From positions 282,031-346,030 of the forward strand of contig LVLI01000202.1 of NCBI GenBank assembly GCA_001687465.1: 64,000 nt of DNA, written 5' to 3'. Made by a program: the position numbers and the translations under genes. Below, piece after piece: positions 1 through 9,956 of the stretch. This DNA is from Halocafeteria seosinensis (Eukaryota; Sar; Bigyra; Bicosoecida). Each line of letters starts with the position of its first letter. The first letter of the stretch is position 1. A model generated the notes under the pieces. It was not told where the DNA came from, made no database searches, and saw only the letters and a list, made by a program, of their open reading frames with translations.

Positions 1-86
1 GAGCAATAGACGCGGAGACCACACAGCAACATCATGAGTATGCGATATCTGTCGTGTTGACAACTATGCCATTCATATTTGCATTG

Positions 87-1488
87 ATGGATGCAGATTC
101 TGGAGGTAATAAAGGCGGTAGAGGCCCTCAACGCGGCGGCCGCCCTGGCCGGGGCGGAGGCGATCCGTAAGTGAGCTCGTGAGGCTATGAAGAAGTCGAT
201 CCCCAAACCACTGAGATATGTGCAGCGAGGATCTTTACAATATTAAACGACATCATAAAATTTATAGCAAAGGAAGGGATCAGCATATTTCTGCCATGAC
301 GACGACCACTCTGGAGGGTACTACATTGGTTATAGTGGCAGAAAACAACAAAGTAGTGGTGCGTAGTTCATCGCTGAAGGTCAGTCTGTCAAGGCTCTTG
401 TGTGACATGGAATATTTTTCTCAAGCAGGTATACGACATCGAAGGCCGGGAGCAAATAGAAGGAGAGGTCGAAGGGAGAATCACAGCAATGACAATTGTC
501 CAACACATTCTTGTCGTCGCCGCAGTGACGAAGACTGAAAAATCCCCGGTTGAGGTCGGAAGGATAAGCTTGCTGAACTTAACCAACAAGCTCTCGTTAG
601 AGGCCCACCTTCTAGATCCGTTTGGCCGTTTCTCCCATAAATCTGAAGTGACTGTGCTATCGAGTGGTGACTTTGGAGCTACTAAAATTCTTCTAAGTGG
701 GTCTACTGATGGTTCCGTAAAAATGTGGAGGCTTGGTAGTGCGGGGTGGTATGCTCAAGAAATCGAGGCTAGTTCTCGAAGAATTAAGGGCATAAAGATT
801 GTAAACGATCGGCTCTTTTCTGCCAGTAGTGACGGTACTATTTCGAGTAAGTAAATGAAGTTGTCACGGGGGAAAATCAACGCAACCACGAGTTCCTGCC
901 TCTGTATGCTACAGTATGGAACCTAGCAGGCGAACCACCAGTTTGCACGAACCTGTTGCTCCCACAGCAATTATTTGGTTTCCTTCCAAACGGCGATCCC
1001 TATGAATTGGTTGGCTTAGAAGTGGCACCAACTCCTGATGGCCGCTCTTTCTTATTGAGTGGTGCATCGGATGGATCCATCAAGGTATGCTTGGAAATCA
1101 GAGCTCGAAACCATCCACGAGGTTGAATTTAGCAAGATATTTCGTATTGCTACAGGTTCTTGATATATCTAATCCTGATTCACCTTCTGTGATAACGGGA
1201 CATACTCCCCAGCGCCGATGCACACAGAGAGATCAAATGACGTGCCTTCGATTTATGAACACAAGCAATGGGCCGTGTTTAGCGTGTGGGTACTACGATA
1301 GTTCGTTTATCATTAGAAGTTTGCAAGCAGAATTTGCTGCTGTCGCGCAAGTAACTCCCAAAGGCGGAGCACAAGGGCCAGTGCGTGCCGTTATAGACAT
1401 CGCTGCAGGGACTGCGAGCCCAAACAGAGCGTTCGTCATCCGGGCGGATTACAGACTCCTCTACTATGAGTATGTTCAACAGGCCTAA
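87..1488 (+). CDS. WD40-repeat protein with Gly/Arg-rich N-terminus
   Basis: Five exons (87-166, 226-379, 429-846, 915-1084, 1156-1488) join in phase to a 384-residue protein. The first ~26 residues are rich in Gly and Arg (RGG-like), which in other proteins often marks RNA binding. The rest forms about six WD40 blades; the clearest are around GSTDGSVKMW, ASSDGTISIW and SGASDGSIKVLDI. Each is preceded by the usual hydrophobic strands, so a beta-propeller scaffold is the natural reading. The arrangement recalls plant ZFWD-type proteins, but no CCCH zinc finger is visible. The start codon is the only ATG that opens this frame before exon 2. No catalytic residues are expected. The partner and process are unknown; a ribonucleoprotein scaffold is an inference from the N-terminus only. 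Confidence 0.8.
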
Positions 1489-1568
1489 AAGTGTTTCGAC
1501 GCATGCGAGACAGAGACCAAACGTAACGTTTGTAGAATAATATACCCATGGCCAACAATCGTAGTATA

Positions 1569-2232
1569 TTATTCGTCGAACTGAGTTTCTTCCATATGCT
1601 CCTCTCTCGAGAACGTCTCCTGCATACAAGCAGTCGAAATGAACCGTAGTCTCGACGCGGTTCGCGAAGACCACATACCTTTAGTTTGTTTTCGATTGCA
1701 CGAAATTCATCATCTAATCGAGCTGCTGCTTGTATTGTTGCTTGCCAAGGATCACTGCAAGCAAACCAAATGGAAAGACAGAAACGTTACCTTCCGACTG
1801 ATACATTCGATGCTAGGCGGGTCTCGTACCTGTTTGAGCTAGTTTGAACTTTTATCGATATATCATTTTCCAAAGGATGATGCAAGCGGTATCCAGCAAA
1901 TTTGACACTCGGATCTCTCAGTAACTCTCTGTAAATCCCACAACGACAAGGGCGCGCTCGTTTGAGGGCTGGGAAGCTACTCTCATCAGCGTATACATAC
2001 AAGCGTAATAAATTCCCTGCTGTGTGGTCCTCTCTGAGAATTCTAAATTCTACTGTATTTGTAACTTTCTGATCTTGACGAGCCGTAATCCTGCGTGTGA
2101 TCAAGTGAACAAAATATATGCTCTACTAGTAAGATTGTATGACCGTAGGGAAACAAACACTTACTTGGGCAATGTATTGCCGTCTTTGTCTTCGGGGAGG
2201 ACTACGGCATCCTCACGTTCAGGGACATTCAT
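1569..2232 (-). CDS. RPB11: DNA-directed RNA polymerase II subunit RPB11
   Basis: Five small exons on the minus strand (2165-2232, 2001-2090, 1830-1928, 1679-1754, 1569-1619) join in phase to 127 residues; the family is usually 115-125. The core motif EDHTAGNLLRLELLRDP is followed by VKFAGYRLHHPLE, the diagnostic RPB11 signature, split by an intron inside NLLR-L. RPB11 pairs with RPB3 to form the alpha-like assembly platform of Pol II in the nucleus. The C-terminal helix (WQATIQAARLDDEFRAIENK) is carried by exon 4 and exon 5. RPAC2 (Pol I/III) is the alternative paralogue, but the short N-terminus and the HHPLE segment fit RPB11 better. Its 3' end faces the WD40 gene, with 80 bp between the stop codons. 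Confidence 0.93.
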
Positions 2233-2547
2233 CGTTTATTCGCCCCCCAGACCAAGATAGTACCAACAGTCCAAACTAGATAAGTCGCTACTTAACATAA
2301 TTTATTCAATCAATTACTATGAAAACACGCATAAACTCATATTATACTAGCAGCTCTAGTTTAGCCTGTGGCCCTTCCTGTCAAATTTTTCGTCGACTCG
2401 ATCACCGAAATATTTCATGGCCCATTGCTGATGGAGGCCAGACCCCTTTACTTTGAAGCGAATACTACGCGATTCCTGAAGAGTTTGATGCGCTGATACA
2501 GTGGTTGAAACTATTGGATCTGGATTAAGGGATCAGCTAAAGTTGAA
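2233..2547. other. Divergent intergenic region RPB11/TRAPPC3
   Basis: This interval lies between the start codons of two divergently transcribed genes and must contain both promoters. It is AT-rich in the first half. I see no TATA box in a convincing position, no ORF with codon structure and no RNA gene. Confidence 0.5.
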
Positions 2548-3515
2548 ATGTCGGGACGGCGCCCTGGCGCTCCAGAGTCATTCGATCCAGTTGTATGTCT
2601 ATTTCGTGCTCCTCTGGCGATGTTCAGCTCACGATGATTGCCAATCTTGACGGCATAATTGTTGCCTGTTGCAGAATGCTGAGCTACTGGCGCTTACATA
2701 TGGATCTATGGTTGCTCAGGTACGCCTTAGGTTCCTGAACTGAATTCCAAAGTTGCTTACTAAGATATTCCAACGGGCTGCGACAGATAGTAAAGGATTA
2801 TGAGTCTCCTCATGAAATTAACCAACAGATAGAGGCAATGTAAGTTGCAAGACTCACGATTTCAATCACGGCGAATCACAGCACAGAGGTACATCTTACA
2901 GGGGATACCGCATTGGCACAAGGCTCGTCGATGAATATTGTGCCAAGGTCAGGCGGCCCAAGTGTGTAAATTTCGTACAAACACTCGAAACAGCAGCGAC
3001 GGTAAGACGTTCATATGCGGGCGGTGTTTTACTCTGAATCAATCGCTTACCAAGCTAGTCACAACCATGGTGCAGGATGGGTTACAAATGTTCTTGGGAG
3101 TATCTGGCAAGGTGAGCGGATGGAATAGTAAAGAAGATCAGTGCGAAATATTTCTTCCAAAAAATCCTTTAGAAGAGTGGGTAGAGCTTCCTCCTAATAT
3201 GGCTGATCTTCGTTACTCGAATATCATATGTGGTGCTATACGTGGGGCTCTTGAAATGGTAGGCATGCCTTGCATGTTTGTGTGTGGAACTGTAATTGAA
3301 GCATCTCTGAGCTTTGCAGGTACATTACAAGATATCATGCGAAGTCTCACAAGATGCATTAAAGGGTGACCCACAAACATCTTTCCAGTGAGTTATCGAG
3401 GCACATGGTATCCCAAAGATAGATGCGACTTTAACCATGTCCTTTTGGTATCTACAGAGTTCAATTGCACGAGGTTATGAAAGCTGAAACAGGGGAAGAA
3501 TACAACGACGAGTAG
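2548..3515 (+). CDS. TRAPPC3: TRAPP complex subunit 3 (BET3 homologue)
   Basis: Seven exons (2548-2592, 2675-2719, 2787-2839, 2902-3001, 3055-3258, 3320-3387, 3458-3515) join in phase to 190 residues, close to the usual ~180. The order of family landmarks is preserved: LALTYGSMVAQIVKDYE near residue 20, GYRIGTRLVDEY near 50, then LQMFLGVSG, the NPLEEWVELP segment, YSNIICGAIRGALEMV and a final KISCEVSQDALKGD strand. BET3 is the core subunit of the TRAPP tethering complexes that act as Rab1/Ypt1 GEFs in ER-Golgi and intra-Golgi traffic. Family members carry a palmitoylated Cys near the start of the second third; here the sequence CVNFVQT contains a Cys in about the right place. The acceptor of exon 5 (CCAAG) is the only weak splice site. 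Confidence 0.93.
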
Positions 3516-4111
3516 TTCTCTAGTGGATCGATGGCAAATCGCAAATTTTGTAATGTATCGAAGCGTAGGTGGCTTCTGCAGAAATTGACTTGACGTCTCG
3601 TGAGCACGACGGACTTAAATCTGTATGACGATTACATGCGTTAAAGCATGGAATGCATGCAAACTACTGAATGTGTATTTAGCACTACGACGCTACAACA
3701 TTGTAGGGTTTAGCTAGCGATTCAGCAGATTGGGTCTCGCGCTGTTTTTTCTTCTTTCGTGTAACTCACGGCTACAACTACTTGTACGAGCACGAAATCG
3801 AGCTTGTTCAGGTAGAGTCCTATCCAATGTACACCGCATTGTGTCCCGCAGTTATTTTGGAAAAGTTCCTCGTGTACGATCTGCCTACCGGGTAATCATT
3901 CCGCTCATCCGGTCTGATCACTAACAAAGAGCCCTGCGGGGCCCCTGCTCAATCCTCTCTGGTTGTGAAGTTGGTTGAGCTCCATAGTCTAGCGCATACA
4001 GCCGGGATTACGCAGATATTGACGCATCCATGGCCTTCGCTTGATCCTGATCCTCTAGTGGATAGGATGCACATGTGATGCTTGGGTTAGTACAGGGTAG
4101 AAGCGACGAAA
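3516..4111. other. Intergenic region TRAPPC3/GCP5-like
   Basis: About 600 bp between two genes transcribed in the same direction. It must hold the TRAPPC3 3' end and the promoter of the downstream gene. Short open frames here show no family resemblance or splice logic. No tRNA or other structured RNA was recognised. Confidence 0.5.
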
Positions 4112-7100
4112 ATGTCGTATATTGGGCGTCGTAAACAGACGGGGCCTGAACGAGAGCTCCTCTCCGAGTTGATACAGCGTGATATAGGGCTTCCCAGGGG
4201 CACTCCAGAGTACAAGAAGGCACTAAAGCGAATGTGCTCTCAAGTGCTCGATTTCCATACGTTCATGGATGTACGGGAAGATACAGTACAAGAGAGAGTG
4301 AGTGGGTAAGTGATTTCATTTGAATTTGGGCTCCCAATTGTTGTATTTGGAGTTTTAATGGCCACGGGACATGACGACGACTAATTTTTCACTGCTTGAC
4401 GCTAGTTGATGTATGCATCCCCTTTGCTGTGCAGGATATGCTCAAAGTTGGAATTTCACAACCAAGGATACAAGGCACAACGCATTCGTGCACTCGTTGA
4501 TCGACTATGCCAGGGAAGTACAACTGTAAGATATGATTGGATACGCAAAAAGTTTTAACATCCGGATCTTATTTTGTCCATTGTTGTTGTGTTTACTCTC
4601 ACCCCAGATAAATTCTCCATCATGGGCCTATGTTATGGCTCTTTGCTGTTTAGCAAGAAATACAATAGGTTCCGAATTTCGCGGGGAAGAAATGAATGGT
4701 GGTGGTAGCGATGAAGAAATACGACAAGAGGAAAAGAAGAGGCAGAAACAAAAACACATAGAAGAAGCCGCTGCTGTCCAGGAAGCTCGAAGAGAAGCAG
4801 AAGATGACGAAGCATTGGAAGCGTGGAAGTTGGAGCGCGAGGAACAGCAATCCAGTGAGGACTCTGAAACATGTTCCGAGGATTCTCTTCTAACAGAAAA
4901 CGAAGTGGAAGAAGAATCCGGCGCAGTAGAGCGCAAGAATTCCATCACACGTTCAGAAGATGATGATCAAATTTACGGCTATACAGACAATGATTCGCGG
5001 CTCCCGTTAATCGAACGAAGCGGAGCCTCCTCCCTGAATATTTTTGACGTCTTGGTGGGAGTGACAGGTATGCAAACAGTACCTTTAATTCTGCGCAATT
5101 TTGAGAGGAGTTCGTTCGGGCATTACCAAGTAAATCTACCGACATTCTCTTTCCACAGCAGCAGCGTGTTTTCCCACAAACAGAACCAATTTGCCGGATT
5201 GCCCCTGCGTTTAGACGTTTATCCAGAAAGTTACGTGGTAGATTGTACTTTGTCGATGCTCTTGGGAATGCTGCCGAGTCGGTTATTCCGGTTTCAGGAT
5301 ACAGGAAATCCAGAACTGTTTTGTTTAGCCAATGATGTTCAGGATGAACAAGTAGCCATACCGTCGTTCTCTCCTTCAATCTTGAAATGTGTTCTGCAGC
5401 GAGCTGTTCAAGCGGGGAATCAAATGCTTAGGCTATCGCGTCTCAAGCGCCTCCTTCAATTCGGCTTCCGGAAATTGCGTGTATTCCCCTACGGTCAATG
5501 TTTCTTGGAGGTTTGTGAAACTATAGAACGGATTATCCGCGAGAAGCGCCTAGAATTGGCTAAGATTCACACTGCCAATGGCAAAGCCTCAGAACAAGCG
5601 GGGATACCCGCTAGAGATGCACCTCCACGAGACATGATAAATGATCGAAGCATGGAGATAGCGGAACTCTTCCAAGGTTCCCCACCCGCGATCTCCCTTA
5701 TCGACGTCCACGATTGGGTGGAGAGCGCGTCCAACACCCTTGACATTCTTGAGTCTTTCCTTATTGGCGCTGATGCCGAGCTTTGGCAAGCAACAGCGAG
5801 GGAACCCAACAGTTGTGCTATCCCTGCTATGACGAAGAAAGGATGTCGGCGTCGCACTGCAACAATGATAGACACACTGTCGGATCTCAGTAGGGCTTAT
5901 TGCTTCAGGAACACCTCACTCAACGTAGGCGTAGGAACGACTCCAAGCTGTTTAGGGACGCGGAGTACGCACGATGAGAAGTTACGGCATCTTGAAGAGT
6001 TCTACAATCAATTGAAACATCATCGCACGAGTGTAGCTGCAGATGACGGGGATGACGGCACTCTTGTCTCGGCTATAATGGTAACCTCTCTACTGTTAAC
6101 GGCGCTTCGTCCTTACTTGAGGGTAATTGACAACTGGATTTACGAGGGAAGAGAGATTGACTCCTTTTGCGAAACTGTAATCTCGCTAATGACTTCACAG
6201 AGCTCGTACAATATTCTATATAATCCTGAAGAGTCCGAACGGTTGATGTCGGAGTGTCCGAAAGTCCTAAAGTCCTCACTACATCACATCATGACCGCCG
6301 GCCATACTGTCCGCATGTTGCGGCAGCTGAGCACTGGGAGCGATCTCGTCTATAAGCGGAATCCTGCTTTCTCGTCCTCCCAGTTTGAGAGTACTAAAGA
6401 AGAAACTAAGGCTAGCGTACGTGATATTACTTTTGAACTGCGTGGGAAGTCGGCGTTGTGGCATGCAGTGAATAGTCGAATCAATCGATTTTTTTCGTTG
6501 GATAATAGCGATCAGACTCAGCATATCGTCGATGGGCTTGCTAGGGACTCTGATTCCAACGATCCTTATTTGGAAGATTTGATGGACTTTGCTGAAGAGC
6601 TCCCAAGGCGAAAGTACCATCTTGACCATTCGATAGAAGCTACGGGTTCTCCGTCCGAAGAACAACAGCTAGCTAATGCCATTATTCGGCAAGGAGAGCC
6701 TATTGATATATGTTTCAAACATTCCCTTGTCCCTCTGTTGGCTGAACACACACGTTTTGCAAATGCCAACCTAGCGATATTACTACTCGGAGATCTGGAC
6801 TTGCTTCGTTATCTGCGAGTATTAAAAGCAGTTGCCTTCATGACGGAATCGCACATAACTGGCGAGTTGTGTGCAAACTTGTTCAAAGCTATAGCCGATG
6901 GGAAGGCGGCGGATTATCATGATTCAAATAACCTCACTTCTTGGTTACACTCGGCCGTCATATATCACCAGTATGCTTATCCGCTACAGTCCGTTACGGA
7001 GCCTGAGCAAAACATGGAGTCTCGAAATTTCGCGCATATCCCAGTTTCTCTCCGGCATGAATTTCAGTATCACTACCAGCATTGTTGTCAGCAGTTTAGT

Positions 7101-8195
7101 GCCCACGATGTGGACACGGAGGCCATTCAAGTGCAGCTATCTTCCTATGACAAGTAAGTCCTGCGTTAGTAACTGATTCTAGCGTCTGTCTGAGAAATGA
7201 GGTTGATCGTTGACAGATCTACGGACGCGATTCTGAGCAGCGGAATTCGATTGGCCTACGACCTTCCAAAACCACTAACGTTGGTCCTAGACGAAGAGTC
7301 TCTGAACGCGTACAATCGGGTATGTTGGCAGACAAGTTTGTCAGTGATTGCTAGGACTTCGTTGTGTGCGTATTTTGATAATGTTTAAATGTGGTGTTCA
7401 GGTCTTTGCCTTATTATTGAGAGTGAACTACGCACGGTGGAGTTTGTGTAATTTTCAGCATCATCAGTTCAGACAAGACGCCAGGCGCCTGGACAAATTG
7501 CAGCGGATGTCGTCCAAGTCTTCTAGAATTTTTGTTAAGTGCCAAGAAGCGTTACAGTCTGCAACAAGACAGTGCTACATGATTAATCAGTACCGCCGAG
7601 TTGTTCAACAGTTTTCAACTGGTTTCCTTGACCATATTATGATGAAGATTAACGCAGGTGAATGGGAGCAGATGGTGAAGCACGTGGTTCGTTCGGGTGA
7701 CGTTGCGGAAATGCGCACCATACACTCCAAGTATTTGCAGGGGATTTTGCACTCTTGTCTTTTGACATCGTACGTGTAGCTATATTGGATATGCCATCGT
7801 TTCTGGAATGCATAGATTGCTTTTGTTGCTACAGGAGGTATGATGTTCCCCGGAAAGACCTCGAGGCGCTGTTGGCGCGGGCGAGCTCGTTCTGTACCCG
7901 GTTGCGCTACTGGAGAGAACAGGTTGCGCTGGTTGACCACTATGCCATGTCATCGGAGCACTTTGAACGATATCGCCATTACCTCGACGATGCTCTCCTT
8001 AAGATGAACCGAGAATTCCATACCGTTATTAGCCATGGTAAGCGGTTTCAGAACGCCTTGCGAATGAACCTTCTTTCTCTTAAAGCTGCCTTGAGCTCGG
8101 GTTGGGGCCAAAGCTTAGCCGACTTGGAAATTCTACTCGACTACAATGGATATGTTTCCAATAGTACGGTGGACATTTATTCGGCGGCAAGGTGA
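4112..8195 (+). CDS. Gamma-tubulin complex component, GCP5-like
   Basis: Six exons (4112-4305, 4435-4525, 4608-7153, 7217-7319, 7402-7769, 7835-8195) join in phase to 1,220 residues. The N-terminus holds FHTFMDVREDTVQERV and a following helical segment ending RIRALVDRLCQ, resembling the N-terminal region of GCP5. Residues ~115-180 are a Lys/Glu-rich, then acidic linker. The GRIP1 region follows (NIFDVLVGVTGM onwards). The C-terminal GRIP2 region is clear: AYNRVF with the hydrophobic helix after it, then QQFSTGFLDHIMMKINAGEWEQM, and HSKYLQGILHSCLLTSRYDV. The length (over 1,000 aa) separates it from GCP2/3/4 and fits GCP5 or GCP6. GCPs form the gamma-tubulin ring that nucleates microtubules at centrosomes or basal bodies. 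The GCP assignment is firm; the subtype is likely. Confidence 0.85.
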
Positions 8196-9241
8196 AGTTG
8201 TATTCATTCTGGACCGCCGCGGAGTCTCTTCTTCCCTAGACTCGGTCATCTCCGGGCATGCGGTTGGCCGCGCGGTTGGCCATTCGTCTAAAGTTCACCT
8301 CTATTTAGCCCGCACAAAAATCTTTGCAACTTCTCGACAGAGGGAATCTCCTATCGTTAACGGAGATGCTGGTTTTATATTGATATACACACTAGGTGAT
8401 TCGCCTTTGAAATCGTCTCGCTCGTTTGCTTACATCCTACTGAAGGGGCGGGCTTTGGCACCAGCATTAAGTGACAGCGAACTGCTATTACCGCCAGATT
8501 ATTCACGAACACACATAAAATGGATGGATACTATGACGCACCATTGTGTCCCCCAAATCGGTGGCGGATGGCTGGTCGGAGGCGGAAGCACATCTACAAA
8601 GCTCGTCTAGTTATCCAAAACCACTCGGACTATATGAGCCTATCGATGGATCTTGTTTTCCCTTTTTCTCTACCGGTTTTGGGAGCAATCTACTACTTTA
8701 AATTAATCAGATCCGGATCGCGTACTCCAACAGTAACTTTTACGTTACCGTGGTACAAAGTAGTGATTAAATGGTCGTCTGCGCCACAAATGTAGCACGT
8801 CCGTGTAGTAGTTATCACTTCCTGCACATGCCGTAGTCTTACACGCATGTTTCGCCGGCGATCTTACCAAAGAAAGTGCTCTTGTTGACGGCGTAGAAAT
8901 TTTTTAGAGACATTCCCCGCATGGGGGAGAAAAACCCGTTCCGATGTAATTATTCCGAATTGCCATCTTGTGAAGTTGAAGGGCCGAGCCGTGCGACTGA
9001 CGCAAGATGCCTGTCCCGACAGTACAGTGTACTTCTTTTGGGTAGTACATGTTCAGACATGACGTCATTGAAGTGTTAAGGAGTCGTCGTCGTCAGCTGT
9101 CTAGTGTTGACGTCAGTCTGTCGTGGGAAAGGCCTTCAACCTTGATCTTGGTATTCACAATGTACATATTACGCGTATACATGAGACATAGATAGATAGA
9201 GAAGCAGAAACAAAGTACGAAGCAAAGGCACAAGGTTTTGG
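8196..9241. other. Long intergenic region with a possible overlapping ORF and CRE-like sites
   Basis: About 1 kb follows the GCP5-like stop codon. An open frame continues through its first 415 bases (to 8610) and is treated as a finding because it lacks its own start outside the upstream gene. Bases 8800-9241 hold no gene I can support. They do contain ATGACGTCAT at 9059-9068 and TGACGTCA at 9108-9115, about 50 bp apart and 130-180 bp before the COX20 start, matching the ATF/CREB bZIP consensus. A small CCCC-GCAT-GGGG hairpin lies near 8915-8926. Confidence 0.45.
9059..9115. promoter_or_regulatory. Paired CRE-like (TGACGTCA) sites upstream of COX20
   Basis: Two perfect copies of the palindromic bZIP site TGACGTCA lie at 9060-9067 and 9108-9115. 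The first is embedded in the 10-bp palindrome ATGACGTCAT. They sit 127-183 bp upstream of the COX20 start codon, where promoter elements are expected. Binding is inferred from the consensus only. Confidence 0.4.
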
Positions 9242-9730
9242 GTGCGTAGTATGAGCTCTTCGAACGAGAATGACCAAACGCAAGCGAGCACAAACAAGCC
9301 TTTCCGTCTGGCAACATGGTACGCATCGCTCAAATACGGACTCCAAGGGGATAAGGAGACCTTTGCTCAGGCCGCCAAGACCACTCCTCGACAGCCTTGT
9401 TTCAGATCGTCCCTCATGTGGGGAATTTCGCTAGGGTGCCTTATTGGACTCCATAGGTGGAAGGAAACAGGACGGGCAATCACTGTGCTGGACTGGGGCT
9501 TTGGGGGATGGTTTGTCATTTCCTGCACCACATGGGTATTATGCAGGAAACAGCAAGTAGAATCACACAAACAAACGCGGCAAATGTACGGGAAACCCGA
9601 TAAAGCGCCACCGTCTGTCGATGAACTATGGGAACGGCAAAAGAAGGAATTCTACAACAGGCATGGATTTGATAAGAAGGCGACTGAAACGAAGCCGCAA
9701 CAACCGGAAGCACTGGAGCAACGCGAATAG
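9242..9730 (+). CDS. COX20: Cytochrome c oxidase assembly protein COX20
   Basis: A single uninterrupted frame of 162 residues (159 if the second ATG at 9251 is used). Residues ~55-105 carry the family layout: a conserved PCFRSSLMWG motif leading into one membrane segment, a short basic turn (HRWKETGR) and a second membrane segment (GGWFVISCTTWVLC), followed by a charged tail. COX20 (FAM36A) is an inner-membrane chaperone that stabilises newly made COX2 for copper insertion and complex IV assembly. The family has exactly this two-helix hairpin. The tail (about 55 residues, rich in Lys, Glu and Gln) is longer than in human COX20. It lies tail to tail with BMS1. SURF1, another complex IV factor, occurs at 53.3 kb. 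Confidence 0.85.
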   Translation: MRSMSSSNENDQTQASTNKPFRLATWYASLKYGLQGDKETFAQAAKTTPRQPCFRSSLMWGISLGCLIGLHRWKETGRAITVLDWGFGGWFVISCTTWVLCRKQQVESHKQTRQMYGKPDKAPPSVDELWERQKKEFYNRHGFDKKATETKPQQPEALEQRE

Positions 9731-9956
9731 CGATGAATTGCTCCAAATGGTATCCACGATGGCAAGAAGTCACAAAGCGAACGACGTCATTCGGGAATCC
9801 GTACCCCACGGCAGACTAGTCGGAGCAACTCTTGATGGTGGACATTTCCCTCTATTACACTCAACCGAGCCGCTACAGAACACGTGGATGGATACTAAGG
9901 AGAGAGCTGGTAGAGGATAATATGTTCCTGGTGACACGAGCGAATTATATCGGCGT

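Noticed and set aside
3730-3924. 64-codon open frame in the TRAPPC3/GCP5-like gap
   Set aside because: Length expected by chance; no splice continuation or motif.
8915-8934. CCCC-GCAT-GGGG hairpin and a 14-mer (ATGGGGGAGAAAAA) shared with about 47320
   Set aside because: A shared 14-mer is expected several times by chance in a 64-kb window, and the hairpin is short.
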